Assembly (NCBI RefSeq): GCF_021397715.1
Contig: NZ_CP090207.1
Span: 2,542,001-2,606,000, forward strand
Source of the DNA: Pantoea agglomerans
GTDB lineage: Bacteria; Pseudomonadota; Gammaproteobacteria; Enterobacterales; Enterobacteriaceae
Reading direction: 5' to 3'
Length of the DNA stretch: 64,000 bases
The notes under the pieces are model-generated. The model did no database searches and was not told where the DNA came from. It was given only the letters and a program-made list of their open reading frames with translations. The position numbers were made by a program, and so were the translations under genes. Shown here one piece after another: positions 18,907 to 30,082 of this stretch; the stretch's first letter is position 1; every line of letters begins with the position of its first letter.

Positions 18907-20394
18907 TTAATGTGGCTGATAACGACAGCGTGCGACGGCGTCGATCCAGCCTTTATAGTTTTCCTGCATCTGCTGCGCACAGGCCTGTCGCGGTTCGATC
19001 ACGTTGCCGCCCTGTAACGCCTGCATATCACTGCCCTGCTGCCACCAGCCCAGCACTTTTCCCGCCAGCAGCGCGGCACCCAGCGCCGAGACTTCGGCGG
19101 TCGGCACCCGCAGCAACGGACGCTGCAAAACATCTGCCTGTAACTGCATCAGCCAGCTGTTTTCGGTAGCGCTGCCATCCACGCATAGCGCAGGAAGTTG
19201 CTGCCCGCTGGCCTGCTCCATGGCAAAAAAGACGTCGGCGATCTGCCAGACGATCGACTCCAGCGCCACCCGCGCCAGCACCGCCGGTGTGGCGGCATCC
19301 GTCAGGCCACAGACCATACCGCGCGCCTGCAAGTCCCACCAGGGCGCACCCAGCCCGGAAAGCGCCGGCACAAAATAAACGCCCTGATTATCTTCGCTGC
19401 GTTGCGCCAGTACGGTGAGCTGGCGCGGGTCCTGAACCCCCAGCATGCTGCCGAGCCACGCCGCGCCCGAACCGGTGTGGGTGATATTGCCTTCGAAGGC
19501 GTAACGCAGGGTGCCGTCGTGCCAGGCCACGGTGGTGCTGAGGCCGTTCTCGGTCAGCAGCGGCGTGGCCATCGACATCATCAGCGACGAACCCGTACCG
19601 TAAGTGGCCTTCACCACTTCCGCGGTGCCACGCCGCTGTGCCTGCAGGGCGGCGTGGGAATCGCCGATACGCGCCAGAATCGGCGTGCCCGGCGGCAGCC
19701 CGGCAATATCCGTGACGGCCACTACGCCCTGTTCGCTGGCGGAGGCCACGATGCGCGGCAGCGCGGCGCGTGGCAGCTGAAACAGCGCCAGCAGTTCGTC
19801 ATCCCAGTCATTAAGATGCAGGCTGTAGAGTTGGGTGCGCGAGGCGTTGGCGTGATCGGTAATAAAAGTCTCACCCGCGCTGAGCTGCCAGCTGAGCCAG
19901 CTGTCCACGGTGCCGATACAGAGCTCGCCCGCTTCGGCACGCGCCACGCCGTCGGGAATTGCCGCCAGCATGCCGGTCAGCTTGGCAGCCGGGAACATCG
20001 GGTCCACTGCCAGCCCGGTGAGGCCGGTGATGCGCGGTGCTTTACCCGCGAGGTGTAAATCGCGACAGAACGGCTCGGAACGTCGGTCCTGCCAGCTCAC
20101 CAGCGGCGTCAGGGGCTGACCGTCGCGACGTTGCCAGATCAGTACCGACTCACGCTGATTACTGATCGCCACCGCTGCCACGCTGGCCCCGCCACATGAC
20201 GCCAGACACTGCGCGATCGCCTGCTTCACCGCCCGCCAGATGGCCAGCGGGTCCTGCTCCGCCAGGCCTGGCTGCGGGTGCGCCAGCGTCAAACTCTGGC
20301 TGCCGCGCGCCACCACGCTGCCGTGACGATCCACCGCAATCGCTTTGGCATTGGTGGTGCCTTCGTCAATCGCCAGAATCAGAGGTCCCACCAT
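18907..20394 (-). CDS. FGGY-family carbohydrate kinase (candidate apulose kinase)
   Basis: A 495-residue sugar kinase with the FGGY two-domain ATPase fold. It opens with the phosphate-1 motif LILAIDEGTTNAKAIAVD, has the catalytic Asp region in GTVDSWLSWQLS, and a C-terminal adenosine motif VDGSATENSWLMQLQADVLQRP. Overall it is nearer glycerol/xylulose kinases than FucK. In this operon it should phosphorylate the ketose made by the isomerase to give the substrate of the split transketolase. It lies 2 nt after the transketolase C subunit gene, so coupled translation is likely. Confidence 0.82.
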   Translation of the reverse strand: MVGPLILAIDEGTTNAKAIAVDRHGSVVARGSQSLTLAHPQPGLAEQDPLAIWRAVKQAIAQCLASCGGASVAAVAISNQRESVLIWQRRDGQPLTPLVSWQDRRSEPFCRDLHLAGKAPRITGLTGLAVDPMFPAAKLTGMLAAIPDGVARAEAGELCIGTVDSWLSWQLSAGETFITDHANASRTQLYSLHLNDWDDELLALFQLPRAALPRIVASASEQGVVAVTDIAGLPPGTPILARIGDSHAALQAQRRGTAEVVKATYGTGSSLMMSMATPLLTENGLSTTVAWHDGTLRYAFEGNITHTGSGAAWLGSMLGVQDPRQLTVLAQRSEDNQGVYFVPALSGLGAPWWDLQARGMVCGLTDAATPAVLARVALESIVWQIADVFFAMEQASGQQLPALCVDGSATENSWLMQLQADVLQRPLLRVPTAEVSALGAALLAGKVLGWWQQGSDMQALQGGNVIEPRQACAQQMQENYKGWIDAVARCRYQPH

Positions 20395-20396
20395 CG

Positions 20397-21341
20397 TTAC
20401 GCTCCTGCGCAGATGCGCACTGCACTGTTGACCACGCTGCTGGCATCAATGCCATGGTGGGCCCGGGTTGAAGCGCGGTCACCGGCAATGGCATATTCCC
20501 CATCCGGAATACCGAGCCGCAGCAGTGGAATCGCGCAGCCGCCTTCCGCCAGCACCTCAGCCACCAGGCTGCCGACGCCGCCATTGACGTTGTGCTCTTC
20601 GACGCTGATGACCGCTGGGTAGTGATTTAACAGGTTGCGCAGCTGTTGGGTATCACAGGGTCGAATCGATGGAACCGCGATCACACCGGCTGATATGCCC
20701 TGCTCAGCCAGTTGCTCCGCGGCGTGAACCACCTCGTGAACCGTGGAGCCCATTGCCACCAGCGCGATGTCGTGGCCTTCGCGTAACAGATCAATCTGAC
20801 CCGGTCTGAACTGGTAGCTCTCATCGTGCAGCTGGGGCAGATCTTTGCCATCGAGGCGGATATAGACCGGCCCGACGTGCGCCAGTGCGTAGTCGATAAT
20901 CTGACGGCACTCCAGCGGGCATGACGGCGCGTAGATCTCGATGTTGCCGAAGCCGCGCATCACGGCGATATCGTCAATACTGTGATGGGTACTGGCGAGC
21001 GGGCCATAGCTGGCACCGGCATTGAGTCCGAACAGTTTGACGTTGGTGTTGTTGTAGCAGACGTCGACTTTCACCTGCTCGTTAGCACGCGAGACCAGAA
21101 ACGGCGCGGCATTACAGGTGACGGCGATCTTGCCGCCCAGCGCCAGGCCGGCCGCCGTGCCGACCAGCGTCTGCTCCGCAATGCCGACGTTGATTAACCG
21201 GTCGGGAAACGCCTTGATAAAGGGCGCGATTTTGGCGGTTGAGGTGGAATCAGCGACGACCGGCACCAGATCCACGCCGCGATTCACCGCGTCGATAAAG
21301 GCCGTGACCATTACACTGGCTAAATGTTGTGCGTTACTCAT
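20397..21341 (-). CDS. Transketolase C-terminal subunit (candidate AptB-like)
   Basis: A 314-residue protein with the pyrimidine-binding and C-terminal domains of transketolase. VGIAEQTLVGTAAGLALGGKIAVTCNAAPFL holds the catalytic Glu that activates thiamine diphosphate; the swivel domain around residues 190-310 includes VISVEEHNVNGGVGSLVAEVLAE. It needs the N-terminal subunit encoded just upstream (8-bp overlap) to form an active site. Split transketolases are usually specialised rather than housekeeping. Here the gene sits with a sugar kinase and isomerase, pointing to cleavage of a ketose phosphate such as apulose 4-phosphate. Confidence 0.85.
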   Translation of the reverse strand: MSNAQHLASVMVTAFIDAVNRGVDLVPVVADSTSTAKIAPFIKAFPDRLINVGIAEQTLVGTAAGLALGGKIAVTCNAAPFLVSRANEQVKVDVCYNNTNVKLFGLNAGASYGPLASTHHSIDDIAVMRGFGNIEIYAPSCPLECRQIIDYALAHVGPVYIRLDGKDLPQLHDESYQFRPGQIDLLREGHDIALVAMGSTVHEVVHAAEQLAEQGISAGVIAVPSIRPCDTQQLRNLLNHYPAVISVEEHNVNGGVGSLVAEVLAEGGCAIPLLRLGIPDGEYAIAGDRASTRAHHGIDASSVVNSAVRICAGA

Positions 21342-22164
21342 CTTTTAACTCCTCCAGCGCCTGCTCAATTTCTGCCCCTTTTGGCACCCGGTGATGCCAC
21401 TCGGCTTTACTCTGAATAAAGGAGACGCCAAAACCCTTCTCGGTATGCGCCACAATCACCTGCGGTTTGCCGTTCTGCGGCAGGCCTTCAATGGTTTCGA
21501 CCACCGCCGCCATGTCATTGCCGTTGCACTCAGTCACCTCCAGGCCAAAGGCGCGCCATTTTTCAGGCAGCGGATCGGTGTTCATGATCTCGCGCGTCGC
21601 GCCTGCCAGTTGCAGCTTGTTCTTGTCATTAATGATGATCAGGTTGTCGAGGCCATAATGGGCCGCCACCAGCGCCGCCTCCCAGTTGCTGCCTTCCGCC
21701 AGCTCACCATCGCCGGTCACCACGAAGATGCGGCGCGCGCTGTTGTCCTTTTTCGCCGCGATCGCGATCCCGACTGCGACCGGCAGCCCGTGCCCCAGCG
21801 CCCCGGTATTCAGCTCCACGCCAGGGGTTTTTTGCCGCACCGGATGTCCCGGCAGATGAGAATCGGCGTGCTGATAGGTCGGTAGCCAGTCGGTAGGGAA
21901 ATAGCCCGCTTCCGCCAGCACACAGTAGTAACCGCCTACCGCGTGACCTTTTGACTGAATGTAGATATCACGCTGGTCATCTTCGGTGCGATCCGGCGCG
22001 CAGTTGAGAATGCGGAAATAGAGCGCGGTGAGGATCTCCACCTGTGACAGATCGGCACCGGTATGACCGCCTGCCGGGCTACCGGCGTTAAGCTGAATGA
22101 TACGGCGGCGGATCGCCCGCGCCCGGCGCTTGAGGTCGTCTACCGGAAGATTGAAAGGATTCAT
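21334..22164 (-). CDS. Transketolase N-terminal subunit (candidate AptA-like)
   Basis: A 276-residue thiamine-diphosphate-binding domain. The cofactor and Mg motif is GDGELAEGSNWEAALVAAHYGLDNLIIINDKNK (GDG followed by N about 30 residues on). The conserved GSPAGGHTGADLSQVEILTALYF and KGHAVGGYYCVLAEAGYF blocks are typical of transketolase N-halves. It is first in the minus-strand catabolic operon. AAAGG lies close to the ATG. An operator-like palindrome lies 29 nt upstream, shared with the transporter operon. Confidence 0.87.
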   Translation of the reverse strand: MNPFNLPVDDLKRRARAIRRRIIQLNAGSPAGGHTGADLSQVEILTALYFRILNCAPDRTEDDQRDIYIQSKGHAVGGYYCVLAEAGYFPTDWLPTYQHADSHLPGHPVRQKTPGVELNTGALGHGLPVAVGIAIAAKKDNSARRIFVVTGDGELAEGSNWEAALVAAHYGLDNLIIINDKNKLQLAGATREIMNTDPLPEKWRAFGLEVTECNGNDMAAVVETIEGLPQNGKPQVIVAHTEKGFGVSFIQSKAEWHHRVPKGAEIEQALEELKDE

Positions 22165-22192
22165 ACACTACCTCTGAATTTTAAATCGATTA

Positions 22193-22206
22193 TGAATAAA
22201 TATTCA
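22193..22206. promoter_or_regulatory. Operator-like palindrome upstream of the split transketolase operon
   Basis: TGAATA-AA-TATTCA, nearly identical to TGAATATATATTCA found upstream of the importer operon at 26514. The arms are perfect 6-bp inverted repeats; flanking GATT and AATC add further partial symmetry. I infer a binding site for the locus SorC-type regulator, whose family often binds TGAA-type palindromes. Confidence 0.65.
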
Positions 22207-22290
22207 AATCAGTTAAAAAAAAGGTGAAACACGGGAGATAAAGAGCGTCACAATCGACTCCGTTTCTCTTTCTCCGTTCGCCTGTTTCGT

Positions 22291-22323
22291 CTCCTGCTGC
22301 GGCGTGTGACGACGCAGCAGGAG
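22291..22323 (-). terminator. Hairpin after the importer permease gene
   Basis: A perfect 11-bp stem (CTCCTGCTGCG with CGCAGCAGGAG) with an 11-nt loop starts 9 nt beyond the permease stop. It separates the importer operon from the downstream transketolase operon. No long U tract follows. Confidence 0.65.
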
Positions 22324-22332
22324 GTTAACCGG

Positions 22333-23439
22333 TTAGCTTTTTATTGGCGCGCCCTCCTCTATCAGTGCTTTCTGCGCCACCACGGCCGCTTTTTGCTGCA
22401 TCCGGCTCTGGGTCTGGTCGATGATCACCGCGATGATAATCACGATGCCTTTAATCACCATCTGCCAGAATTCACTGACGCCCATCATGATCAGCCCGTC
22501 CGCCAGGAAGCCGATGACGAACGCGCCAATCAGCGTGCCGACGATGGTGCCGCGTCCGCCCGCCAGCGAAGTGCCGCCCAGCACCACCGCAGCAATGGCG
22601 TTCATCTCAAACGCCGTGCCGTTGGCCGGATGGCTGGCGACCAGTTGCGATGAGACCACGATGCCGGCGATCGCCGCGCAGAATCCCGACAGGGTATAAA
22701 CCAGAATCTTAACCTGCCGGGTTTTGACGCCCGACAACTCGGCGGCACGTTCGTTATCACCGATGGCGTAAACCTGACGGCCAAACGGCAGGCGGCGCGC
22801 GACGTAAGCAATCACTAACGCCAGCAGCACCATCATCCAGATGGCATAGGGCAAGCCGAGCAAATTACCGGCACCAATCCTGTCGAAACCGGTGTTGCCC
22901 AGCAGCGGATTGCCCTGCAGGCCAGGAAAGGTTTCGCCACCGGAGGTAAGCATCGCCGCACCGCGCAGGATATACATGGTGCCGAGCGTGCAGATAAAGG
23001 GCGCAACGTTGTAGCGTGTGATGATCCAGCCATTGCCCGCGCCAATCAGCGCACCCACCAGCAGAACAAACGGCACGATCACCCAGACGCTGGGAAAGAT
23101 GGCGATGCCAAACATCGGCAACACAATGCCTTTGGTGATCATCCAGCCGGCGATCATGCCGCACAGCCCCAGCGTGGCGCCAATCGACAGGTCAATGCCG
23201 GCGGTGATAATGACGAAGGTGATACCCAGCGCCAGAAAGGCGTTGATGGCAATGTGCTTCACCATGATCACCAGGCTGCCCACCGCCAGAAAGTCCGGCA
23301 CGGTAATCGCAAAGAAGCCAACGATCAGAATCAGCGCAATAAAGGTGCGCAGCTTCAGTAGCAGCAGCAAAAAATTCTCACGCGAGTTAAACGCCTTAGC
23401 GGGAAGTGTGGCCAACGCCACGCTGTCATTGCTTTTCAT
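22333..23439 (-). CDS. Sugar ABC transporter permease, RbsC type
   Basis: A 368-residue inner-membrane permease of the ribose/xylose (CUT2) class with about nine or ten helices. The EAA-like region reads GDNERAAELSGVKTRQVKILVYTLSGFCAAIAGIV and the conserved AAVVLGGTSLAGGRGTIVGTLIGAF follows. It lies 2 nt after the ATPase gene and ends the SBP-DUF2291-ATPase-permease operon. The N-terminus has about 30 residues ahead of the first helix. Substrate follows from the binding protein, and is probably the sugar handled by the next operon. Confidence 0.88.
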   Translation of the reverse strand: MKSNDSVALATLPAKAFNSRENFLLLLLKLRTFIALILIVGFFAITVPDFLAVGSLVIMVKHIAINAFLALGITFVIITAGIDLSIGATLGLCGMIAGWMITKGIVLPMFGIAIFPSVWVIVPFVLLVGALIGAGNGWIITRYNVAPFICTLGTMYILRGAAMLTSGGETFPGLQGNPLLGNTGFDRIGAGNLLGLPYAIWMMVLLALVIAYVARRLPFGRQVYAIGDNERAAELSGVKTRQVKILVYTLSGFCAAIAGIVVSSQLVASHPANGTAFEMNAIAAVVLGGTSLAGGRGTIVGTLIGAFVIGFLADGLIMMGVSEFWQMVIKGIVIIIAVIIDQTQSRMQQKAAVVAQKALIEEGAPIKS

Positions 23440-23441
23440 GC

Positions 23442-24955
23442 TCAGAACCCCTGCGCACTTGCTTTCACCAGCGCTGCCTCTTCCGCCTGTTCTCGCGGAA
23501 GGTCAGCCGTAAGTTTGCCGCCCGACATCACCAGGATGCGATCGGCTACCGCCATGATCTCTTTCAGGTCGGAGGTGGAGAACAGCACCGCAATCCCCTG
23601 CTGCGACAGCGCCACCATCATGCGAAATACCTCCGCTTTAGCCCCGACATCAATGCCGCGACTCGGTTCATCCAGCAGCAGTAAACGCGGATTGGTCAGC
23701 AGCGCGCGGCCAATCACCACCTTTTGCTGGTTACCGCCGCTCAGCGCGCTGATCGCCACCTCCGGCGAGGAGATTTTGATCGCCAGGTTGCCTACCGTCT
23801 GTTTCACCGCCTGCTGCTCCTGCTGATGAGCAATGGCAAAACGATGCGACAGCCGCCGCCACAAACTGGCGATAGTGAGGTTACTCGCCACCGACGAGAC
23901 CGGGAAAATGCCAGAGCGTTTGCGATCTTCCGGCACCAGGCTCATGCCCATCCGGATGCGATCCGCCGTCGGCAGGCGGGTGGGCAACGGTTTGCTGTCG
24001 AGCCACAGTTTGCCCAGGTAGTTGCGCTGGCTGCCAAGCAGGCACTCAAACAGCTCGGTCCGTCCGGCGCCCATCAGGCCATAGATGCCGACGATTTCCC
24101 CGGCCCGGACCTGAAAGCTGACATCGTCCACCAGCGTGTTGCCGTTGGGGCTGACGCAGGTGATGTGTTGCGCTTCCAGCATCGGCGCACCAAACTGCCG
24201 CGTTTCCGGCAGGAATGTGGTCACCGGTTCGCTGCCCAGCATCTCCCGCACAATCCACGGTACGTCGATGCTGCTGACCTGCGCTTCGGCCTGAAAACGG
24301 CCATCACGCAGGATGGTGATGACATCGCCAATCGCCATCAGCTCTTCCAGCCGGTGTGAAATGTAAATGATGGAGACGCCCTGCTGCGTCAGATCGCGGA
24401 TCACCCGGAACAGGATCTCCACTTCAGTTTTGCTCAGCGCGGAAGTCGGTTCATCAAGGATCAGAATGTCGGCATCTTCGGCCAGCGCTTTGGCGATCTC
24501 CACCAGCTGCTGCTGACCCACTTTCAGGTTACCGACCCGCTCAGCGGGCGAAATGGGCTGGTCGAGACGCGCCATCAGCGCGGCGGTGCGACGCGCCTGC
24601 TCCGCCTCGTTAATCGGCGCTAATCCACGCTGCAGTTCACGCCCCAGGAACAGATTTTCCGCCACCGTCAGGTTCTCAAACAGATTCAGCTCCTGATGCA
24701 CCATGCCGATGCCGTGTCGGGCGGCGTCGCGGGTGCTGCTGAGCGTCAGCGGCGCACCGTTGAGAAACATCGTCCCGGCGGTGGGTTGCTGTACTCCGGC
24801 CAGAATCTTCATCAGCGTCGATTTACCGGCGCCGTTTTCACCGATGATGACGTTAACTTTGCCGCGCCAGACCCGGTAATCGACATGATCCAGCGCCAGC
24901 GTGCCGGGAAACAGCATCGAAATCTGCTCGGCCCGCAGAATGATCTCCTCGTCCA

Positions 24956-24956
<1 letters not shown>
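23442..24956 (-). CDS. Sugar ABC transporter ATP-binding protein, RbsA type
   Basis: A 504-residue protein with two fused ATPase cassettes, the hallmark of CUT2 importers. Cassette 1 has Walker A GENGAGKSTLMK near residue 40 and DADILILDEPTSAL. Cassette 2 has the degenerate Walker A-like region GLMGAGRTELFE, signature LSGGNQQKVVIGRAL and Walker B LLLLDEPSRGIDVGAK. It energises uptake through the RbsC-like permease. Its ATG overlaps the DUF2291 stop by one base (TGATG), implying translational coupling. Confidence 0.9.
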
Positions 24957-26631
<1,675 letters not shown>

Positions 26632-26682
26632 TTCGACCATCCTGGTTAACAATACCGGGCAGAATCAGAGAGGGAAAAACCG

Positions 26683-27633
26683 ATGGCAAAACAGGATGAA
26701 CAGCGACTGATGGTGAAGATTGCCACCCTTTACTACGTCGAAGGGTTGAAGCAGTCAGAGATTGCCCAGTCACTGAAGTTATCGCAGTCGTTTGTCTCAC
26801 GTATTCTTAATCGCAGCGTCAAAGAGGGCGTGGTTAAGATCAGCGTGGTCCCGCCAGCCAATGTTTTTCCTGAACTGGAAAAAGCGATTGAGCAGACCTA
26901 CGGCCTGCCGCAGGCGATTGTGGTGGATGTGCCGGATCAGGCCTCGACGTTACAGATTAAACAGGCGATTGGCTCCGCAGCGGCGCACTATCTGGAGACC
27001 CGTCTGCGGGATGACGAGCTGATTGGCATTTCATCGTGGAGCGGCACCATCCGGGCGATGGTTGATGCGCTGCATCCGCTGAACAGCTCTTGCAAAGGCG
27101 TGATTCAGCTGCTGGGCGGCGTGGGCGCGAACGGCAATGTGCAGGCGACTATTCTGACGCAGAACCTGGCGGCGCTGCTTAACTGCCCGGCCTGGCTGCT
27201 GCCCTCGCAGTCGATTGAGCGGTCAGTCAGCGACCGCCAGCGCCTGTCGGCCAATCTCGAAGTGGCGGAGGTGTTGGGGAAATTCGATCAGGTCGACCTG
27301 GCGATTGTCGGGATCGGCGATCTTGAGCCGTCGGCGCTGCTGCGTAATTCCGGCAACTATTATGATGGCGGGATGCTTCAGACGCTGGCGGCGCGCGGTG
27401 CGGTCGGTGATATCTGTCTGCACTACTTTGACGCCAGCGGTCAGCCGGTGTTGCAGGCAGAAGAAGATCCGGTGATTGGCATGGAGCTGGCGCAGGTGAA
27501 GCGCTGTCCACAGGTGGTGGCGCTGGCGGGCGGCACGGAGAAAGCCCAGGCGATCCGCGGTGCGCTGCGCGGCGGTTATGTCAAAGTGCTGATTGTTGAT
27601 TATCCGACGGCGCGGCGGCTGCTGGAGCCCTGA
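26683..27633 (+). CDS. SorC/DeoR-type sugar-binding transcriptional regulator
   Basis: A 316-residue regulator. The N-terminal helix-turn-helix (KIATLYYVEGLKQSEIAQSLKLSQSFVSRIL, residues about 13-43) is the SorC-family form. The large C-terminal effector domain includes IGISSWSGTIRAMVDAL, IVGIGDLEPSALLRNSGNY and GGTEKAQAIRGALRGGYVKVLIVD, typical of the SorC sugar-phosphate-binding fold. It is transcribed away from the importer operon and probably controls both operons through the TGAATA palindromes. The inducer is likely a phosphorylated intermediate of the pathway, as is usual in the family. Confidence 0.88.
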   Translation: MAKQDEQRLMVKIATLYYVEGLKQSEIAQSLKLSQSFVSRILNRSVKEGVVKISVVPPANVFPELEKAIEQTYGLPQAIVVDVPDQASTLQIKQAIGSAAAHYLETRLRDDELIGISSWSGTIRAMVDALHPLNSSCKGVIQLLGGVGANGNVQATILTQNLAALLNCPAWLLPSQSIERSVSDRQRLSANLEVAEVLGKFDQVDLAIVGIGDLEPSALLRNSGNYYDGGMLQTLAARGAVGDICLHYFDASGQPVLQAEEDPVIGMELAQVKRCPQVVALAGGTEKAQAIRGALRGGYVKVLIVDYPTARRLLEP

Positions 27634-27644
27634 AGCCGCCGAGG

Positions 27645-27678
27645 CCGTTTCGCCCGGCCAGGCTGCCGGGCGAAACGG
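27645..27678. terminator. Long bidirectional hairpin between regulator and emtA
   Basis: A perfect 14-bp stem (CCGTTTCGCCCGGC with GCCGGGCGAAACGG) and a 6-nt loop fill the gap between the two convergent stops. It directly abuts the emtA stop codon. Confidence 0.75.
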
Positions 27679-28308
27679 TTAAATGGTGCGATAAGCGGTG
27701 GTGACTTTCCACAGATAGCGCGGTGCCTGGGCCGCCGGATGTTTATTCTGCACATGCTGATAAAACTCATCCGGTGACATGGCATTGATCATCGCAATCG
27801 CCCGATCGCGGTCACGGGAGAAGGTACGCAGCAACGCCCCGGCCCCGTTGGCATAAGAGACGATAGTCGCGTAACGCAGCGTCAGCGGATCGCGGATGCC
27901 CGACAGCGCAGAATCCTGCAGAATGCGGATATAGGCGGTGCCGATATCAATATTTTTCGCCGGATCGCGCAGCTCCGCATTGGACGGTTGTCCGCGCCGT
28001 CCCAGGGTGCGATAGACTTCGCGGCCCGCGGTTGAGGCTTTAATCTGCATCAATCCCACGGCATTTGAGCGGCTGACCACGGCTGGATTCCCGCCCGACT
28101 CGACACTAATAATGGCGCTGATCAGCTTCTCATCAACACCATAATGACTGGCGGCATCTTCGGTAAACATGGCCCAGGCATCATTCACGCTGGAAGGTGG
28201 GGCCTGAGTGAGCGGCGTATTCTTCTCTTTCACCGCATGATGCGACGGCTCGCTGGCACAGCCGGTCAGGAATAACGCTGAGAGTATAAGGTGTCGGAAT
28301 TTCAGCAA
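27679..28308 (-). CDS. emtA: Membrane-bound endo-type lytic transglycosylase EmtA (MltE)
   Basis: Cleaves peptidoglycan glycan strands internally, forming 1,6-anhydroMurNAc ends, while anchored in the outer membrane. The lipobox is LFLTGC at about residue 17. The SLT domain has the catalytic Glu in IISVESGGNPAVVS, then NAVGLMQIKASTAGREVY and ATIVSYANGAGALLRTFS. It aligns with E. coli EmtA over its length (209 against 203 aa). No ATG fits; translation appears to start at TTG (28308), a few bases after a GAGATG-type site. It is divergent from ldcA, as the peptidoglycan-recycling pairing in E. coli suggests. Confidence 0.9.
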   Translation of the reverse strand: MLKFRHLILSALFLTGCASEPSHHAVKEKNTPLTQAPPSSVNDAWAMFTEDAASHYGVDEKLISAIISVESGGNPAVVSRSNAVGLMQIKASTAGREVYRTLGRRGQPSNAELRDPAKNIDIGTAYIRILQDSALSGIRDPLTLRYATIVSYANGAGALLRTFSRDRDRAIAMINAMSPDEFYQHVQNKHPAAQAPRYLWKVTTAYRTI

Positions 28309-28471
28309 TTTTTCATCTCGTTGCAGAAGTGGCGAATGCTATCATACCCAGGCAGACTCAGAGCAAAATTACCGTTTATCCTAAATAACGTAAATCGCAG
28401 TGCGTACCGTGACTTCAGTGGCACTTTTGGTCATCATCGGCCTGAGTCAGGTGCGCTAACAGCAGGAAAGT

Positions 28472-29398
28472 ATGATGATTTCACGTTCAATCCGTCTTAT
28501 CTCCCCATCCGGTTACTGTCACAACCAGCCTGCGGCACAGCTCGGCATTGAACGGCTGCAGGCAGCGGGACATCAGATAGAGAATCAGCAGGTGATTGCC
28601 CGCCGGTTCCAGCGCTTTGCCGGCACAGACGCCGAGCGGCTGGCGGATATCAACCAGCTGGCTGCACTCACCACCCTGCCCGATATCGTGCTGGCGGTGC
28701 GTGGCGGATACGGTGCCAGCCGTTTGCTGGAATCGATTGACTACACGGGTCTGCAACGCCGCCTGCTGAATCAGCCGCTGGCGCTGTGCGGCCACAGCGA
28801 TTTCACCGCCATCCAGCTCGCCCTGCTGGCGCAGGTGGGGTTAATCAGCTTCAGCGGCCCGATGCTCACCGGCAATTTTGGCGCCGCGACTTTATCTGAA
28901 TTTACCCTGCACCACTTCTGGCAGGCCGTGACATCACCTACAGTCAATGTGAACTGGCAAAGCGCGTCACCGGACCAGGGCGAATGGCAAGGTACGCTGT
29001 GGGGCGGGAATCTGGCGATGATCTGTTCGCTGGTTGGCACCCCCTGGATGCCGCAGGTCGATAACGGCATTCTGGTGATCGAGGATGTGAATGAACATCC
29101 GTTCCGCATTGAACGCATGCTGATTCAGCTGCAGCAGAGCGGGATTCTGGCCCGCCAGCGCGCCATCGTTACCGGCAGCTTTACCAGCACTGCCCTGTCA
29201 GAATATGACAACGGTTTTGATTTCAGTACCGTCTGGCAGCGGCTGCGCGATACCTGCGGCTTGCCGGTGATCAGTGAGTTAGATTTTGGCCATGCGGCGG
29301 ATACCGTTACGCTGCCGCTGGGAGCCCGAGCCAGGCTCCGGATCAGTCAGGGCCACGCCCATTTGCAAGCGACCGGGCATCCCGTCCTGCGCGGATAA
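28472..29398 (+). CDS. ldcA: Muramoyltetrapeptide (L,D-) carboxypeptidase
   Basis: Removes the terminal D-Ala from recycled murein tetrapeptides in the cytoplasm. The 308-residue S66 peptidase has the nucleophile Ser in LALCGHSDFTAIQLALL. The Glu and His of the triad lie in VIEDVNEHPFRIERML and SELDFGHAADTVTLPLG. It aligns closely with E. coli LdcA. Two tandem ATGs (28472, 28475) follow AGGA, so the start is uncertain by one codon. It lies next to emtA, another murein enzyme. Confidence 0.94.
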   Translation: MMISRSIRLISPSGYCHNQPAAQLGIERLQAAGHQIENQQVIARRFQRFAGTDAERLADINQLAALTTLPDIVLAVRGGYGASRLLESIDYTGLQRRLLNQPLALCGHSDFTAIQLALLAQVGLISFSGPMLTGNFGAATLSEFTLHHFWQAVTSPTVNVNWQSASPDQGEWQGTLWGGNLAMICSLVGTPWMPQVDNGILVIEDVNEHPFRIERMLIQLQQSGILARQRAIVTGSFTSTALSEYDNGFDFSTVWQRLRDTCGLPVISELDFGHAADTVTLPLGARARLRISQGHAHLQATGHPVLRG

Positions 29399-29419
29399 AA
29401 AGGTTCCAGGAGATCGACA

Positions 29420-30082
29420 TTGAAGCCGTTGTATGACGATTTGTGGATCTCAACCCCGGAGTTTCCGGTGGAAGATACCGTTAATGACCTGATGATGCAT
29501 GGGTTTATGCTGCGTCACCCGCGCGGTAATCTGCTGATTGGCCGGGTGGAAAATCCGCTCGATCATGAAGTGATTGCCGATACCGGTGGCGTGATCCGCC
29601 ACTATCTGACCCACTGGCATGAATCAGCGCCCGGTACGGCGCTGATCCAGCAGCGCTTCAGCAGCGCGCTCTATTGCCACAGCCGTTCACTGGGTCCGAT
29701 CAGCCATTTTGCCGAACCCGATGACACCTTTTCCCAGCCGGAGACCCACTTTGGTGATTTCCAGCTGCTGCCCACGCCAGGCCATACGCCGGGCAGCTGC
29801 AGTTATCTCTACCGTTCACCGCTCGGCCTGACCTATCTGTTTGTCGGGGATACGGTGACGCGTTCGCACGACCGCTGGATCACCGTGCTGGTGCCGGACA
29901 GCAATCCGGCCGAACTGAGCCAGACGCTGGAGTTTTACCGCACGCTGCGGCCCGATGTGGTGCTGATGAGCACCACCCGCGGTCATCTGTCATGGAAAAA
30001 AGTGACGCTGCAAAGCTGGCTGGCGGCGATAGATGAAGCGGAGCAGCAGCCGCTGGATCTGCGTCAGCAACCGCTGTTCTGA
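29420..30082 (+). CDS. Metallo-beta-lactamase-fold hydrolase
   Basis: A 220-residue MBL-fold protein with THWHES as the first metal motif, PTPGHTPGSCSYLY for the next His, and VGDTVTRS for the bridging Asp. The classical HxHxDH is changed: the Asp of the fifth position is replaced by Ser, so one metal site may be weak. It starts at TTG 7 nt after AGGAG. It lies 21 nt downstream of ldcA and may be co-transcribed. No signal peptide is visible. The substrate is unknown. Confidence 0.75.
   Translation: MKPLYDDLWISTPEFPVEDTVNDLMMHGFMLRHPRGNLLIGRVENPLDHEVIADTGGVIRHYLTHWHESAPGTALIQQRFSSALYCHSRSLGPISHFAEPDDTFSQPETHFGDFQLLPTPGHTPGSCSYLYRSPLGLTYLFVGDTVTRSHDRWITVLVPDSNPAELSQTLEFYRTLRPDVVLMSTTRGHLSWKKVTLQSWLAAIDEAEQQPLDLRQQPLF

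Noticed and set aside
17470-22164. Sulfoquinovose transketolase pathway
   Set aside because: That pathway also uses a split transketolase, but I see no sulfosugar-specific genes, and an FGGY kinase with an RbsB-type importer fits apiose better.
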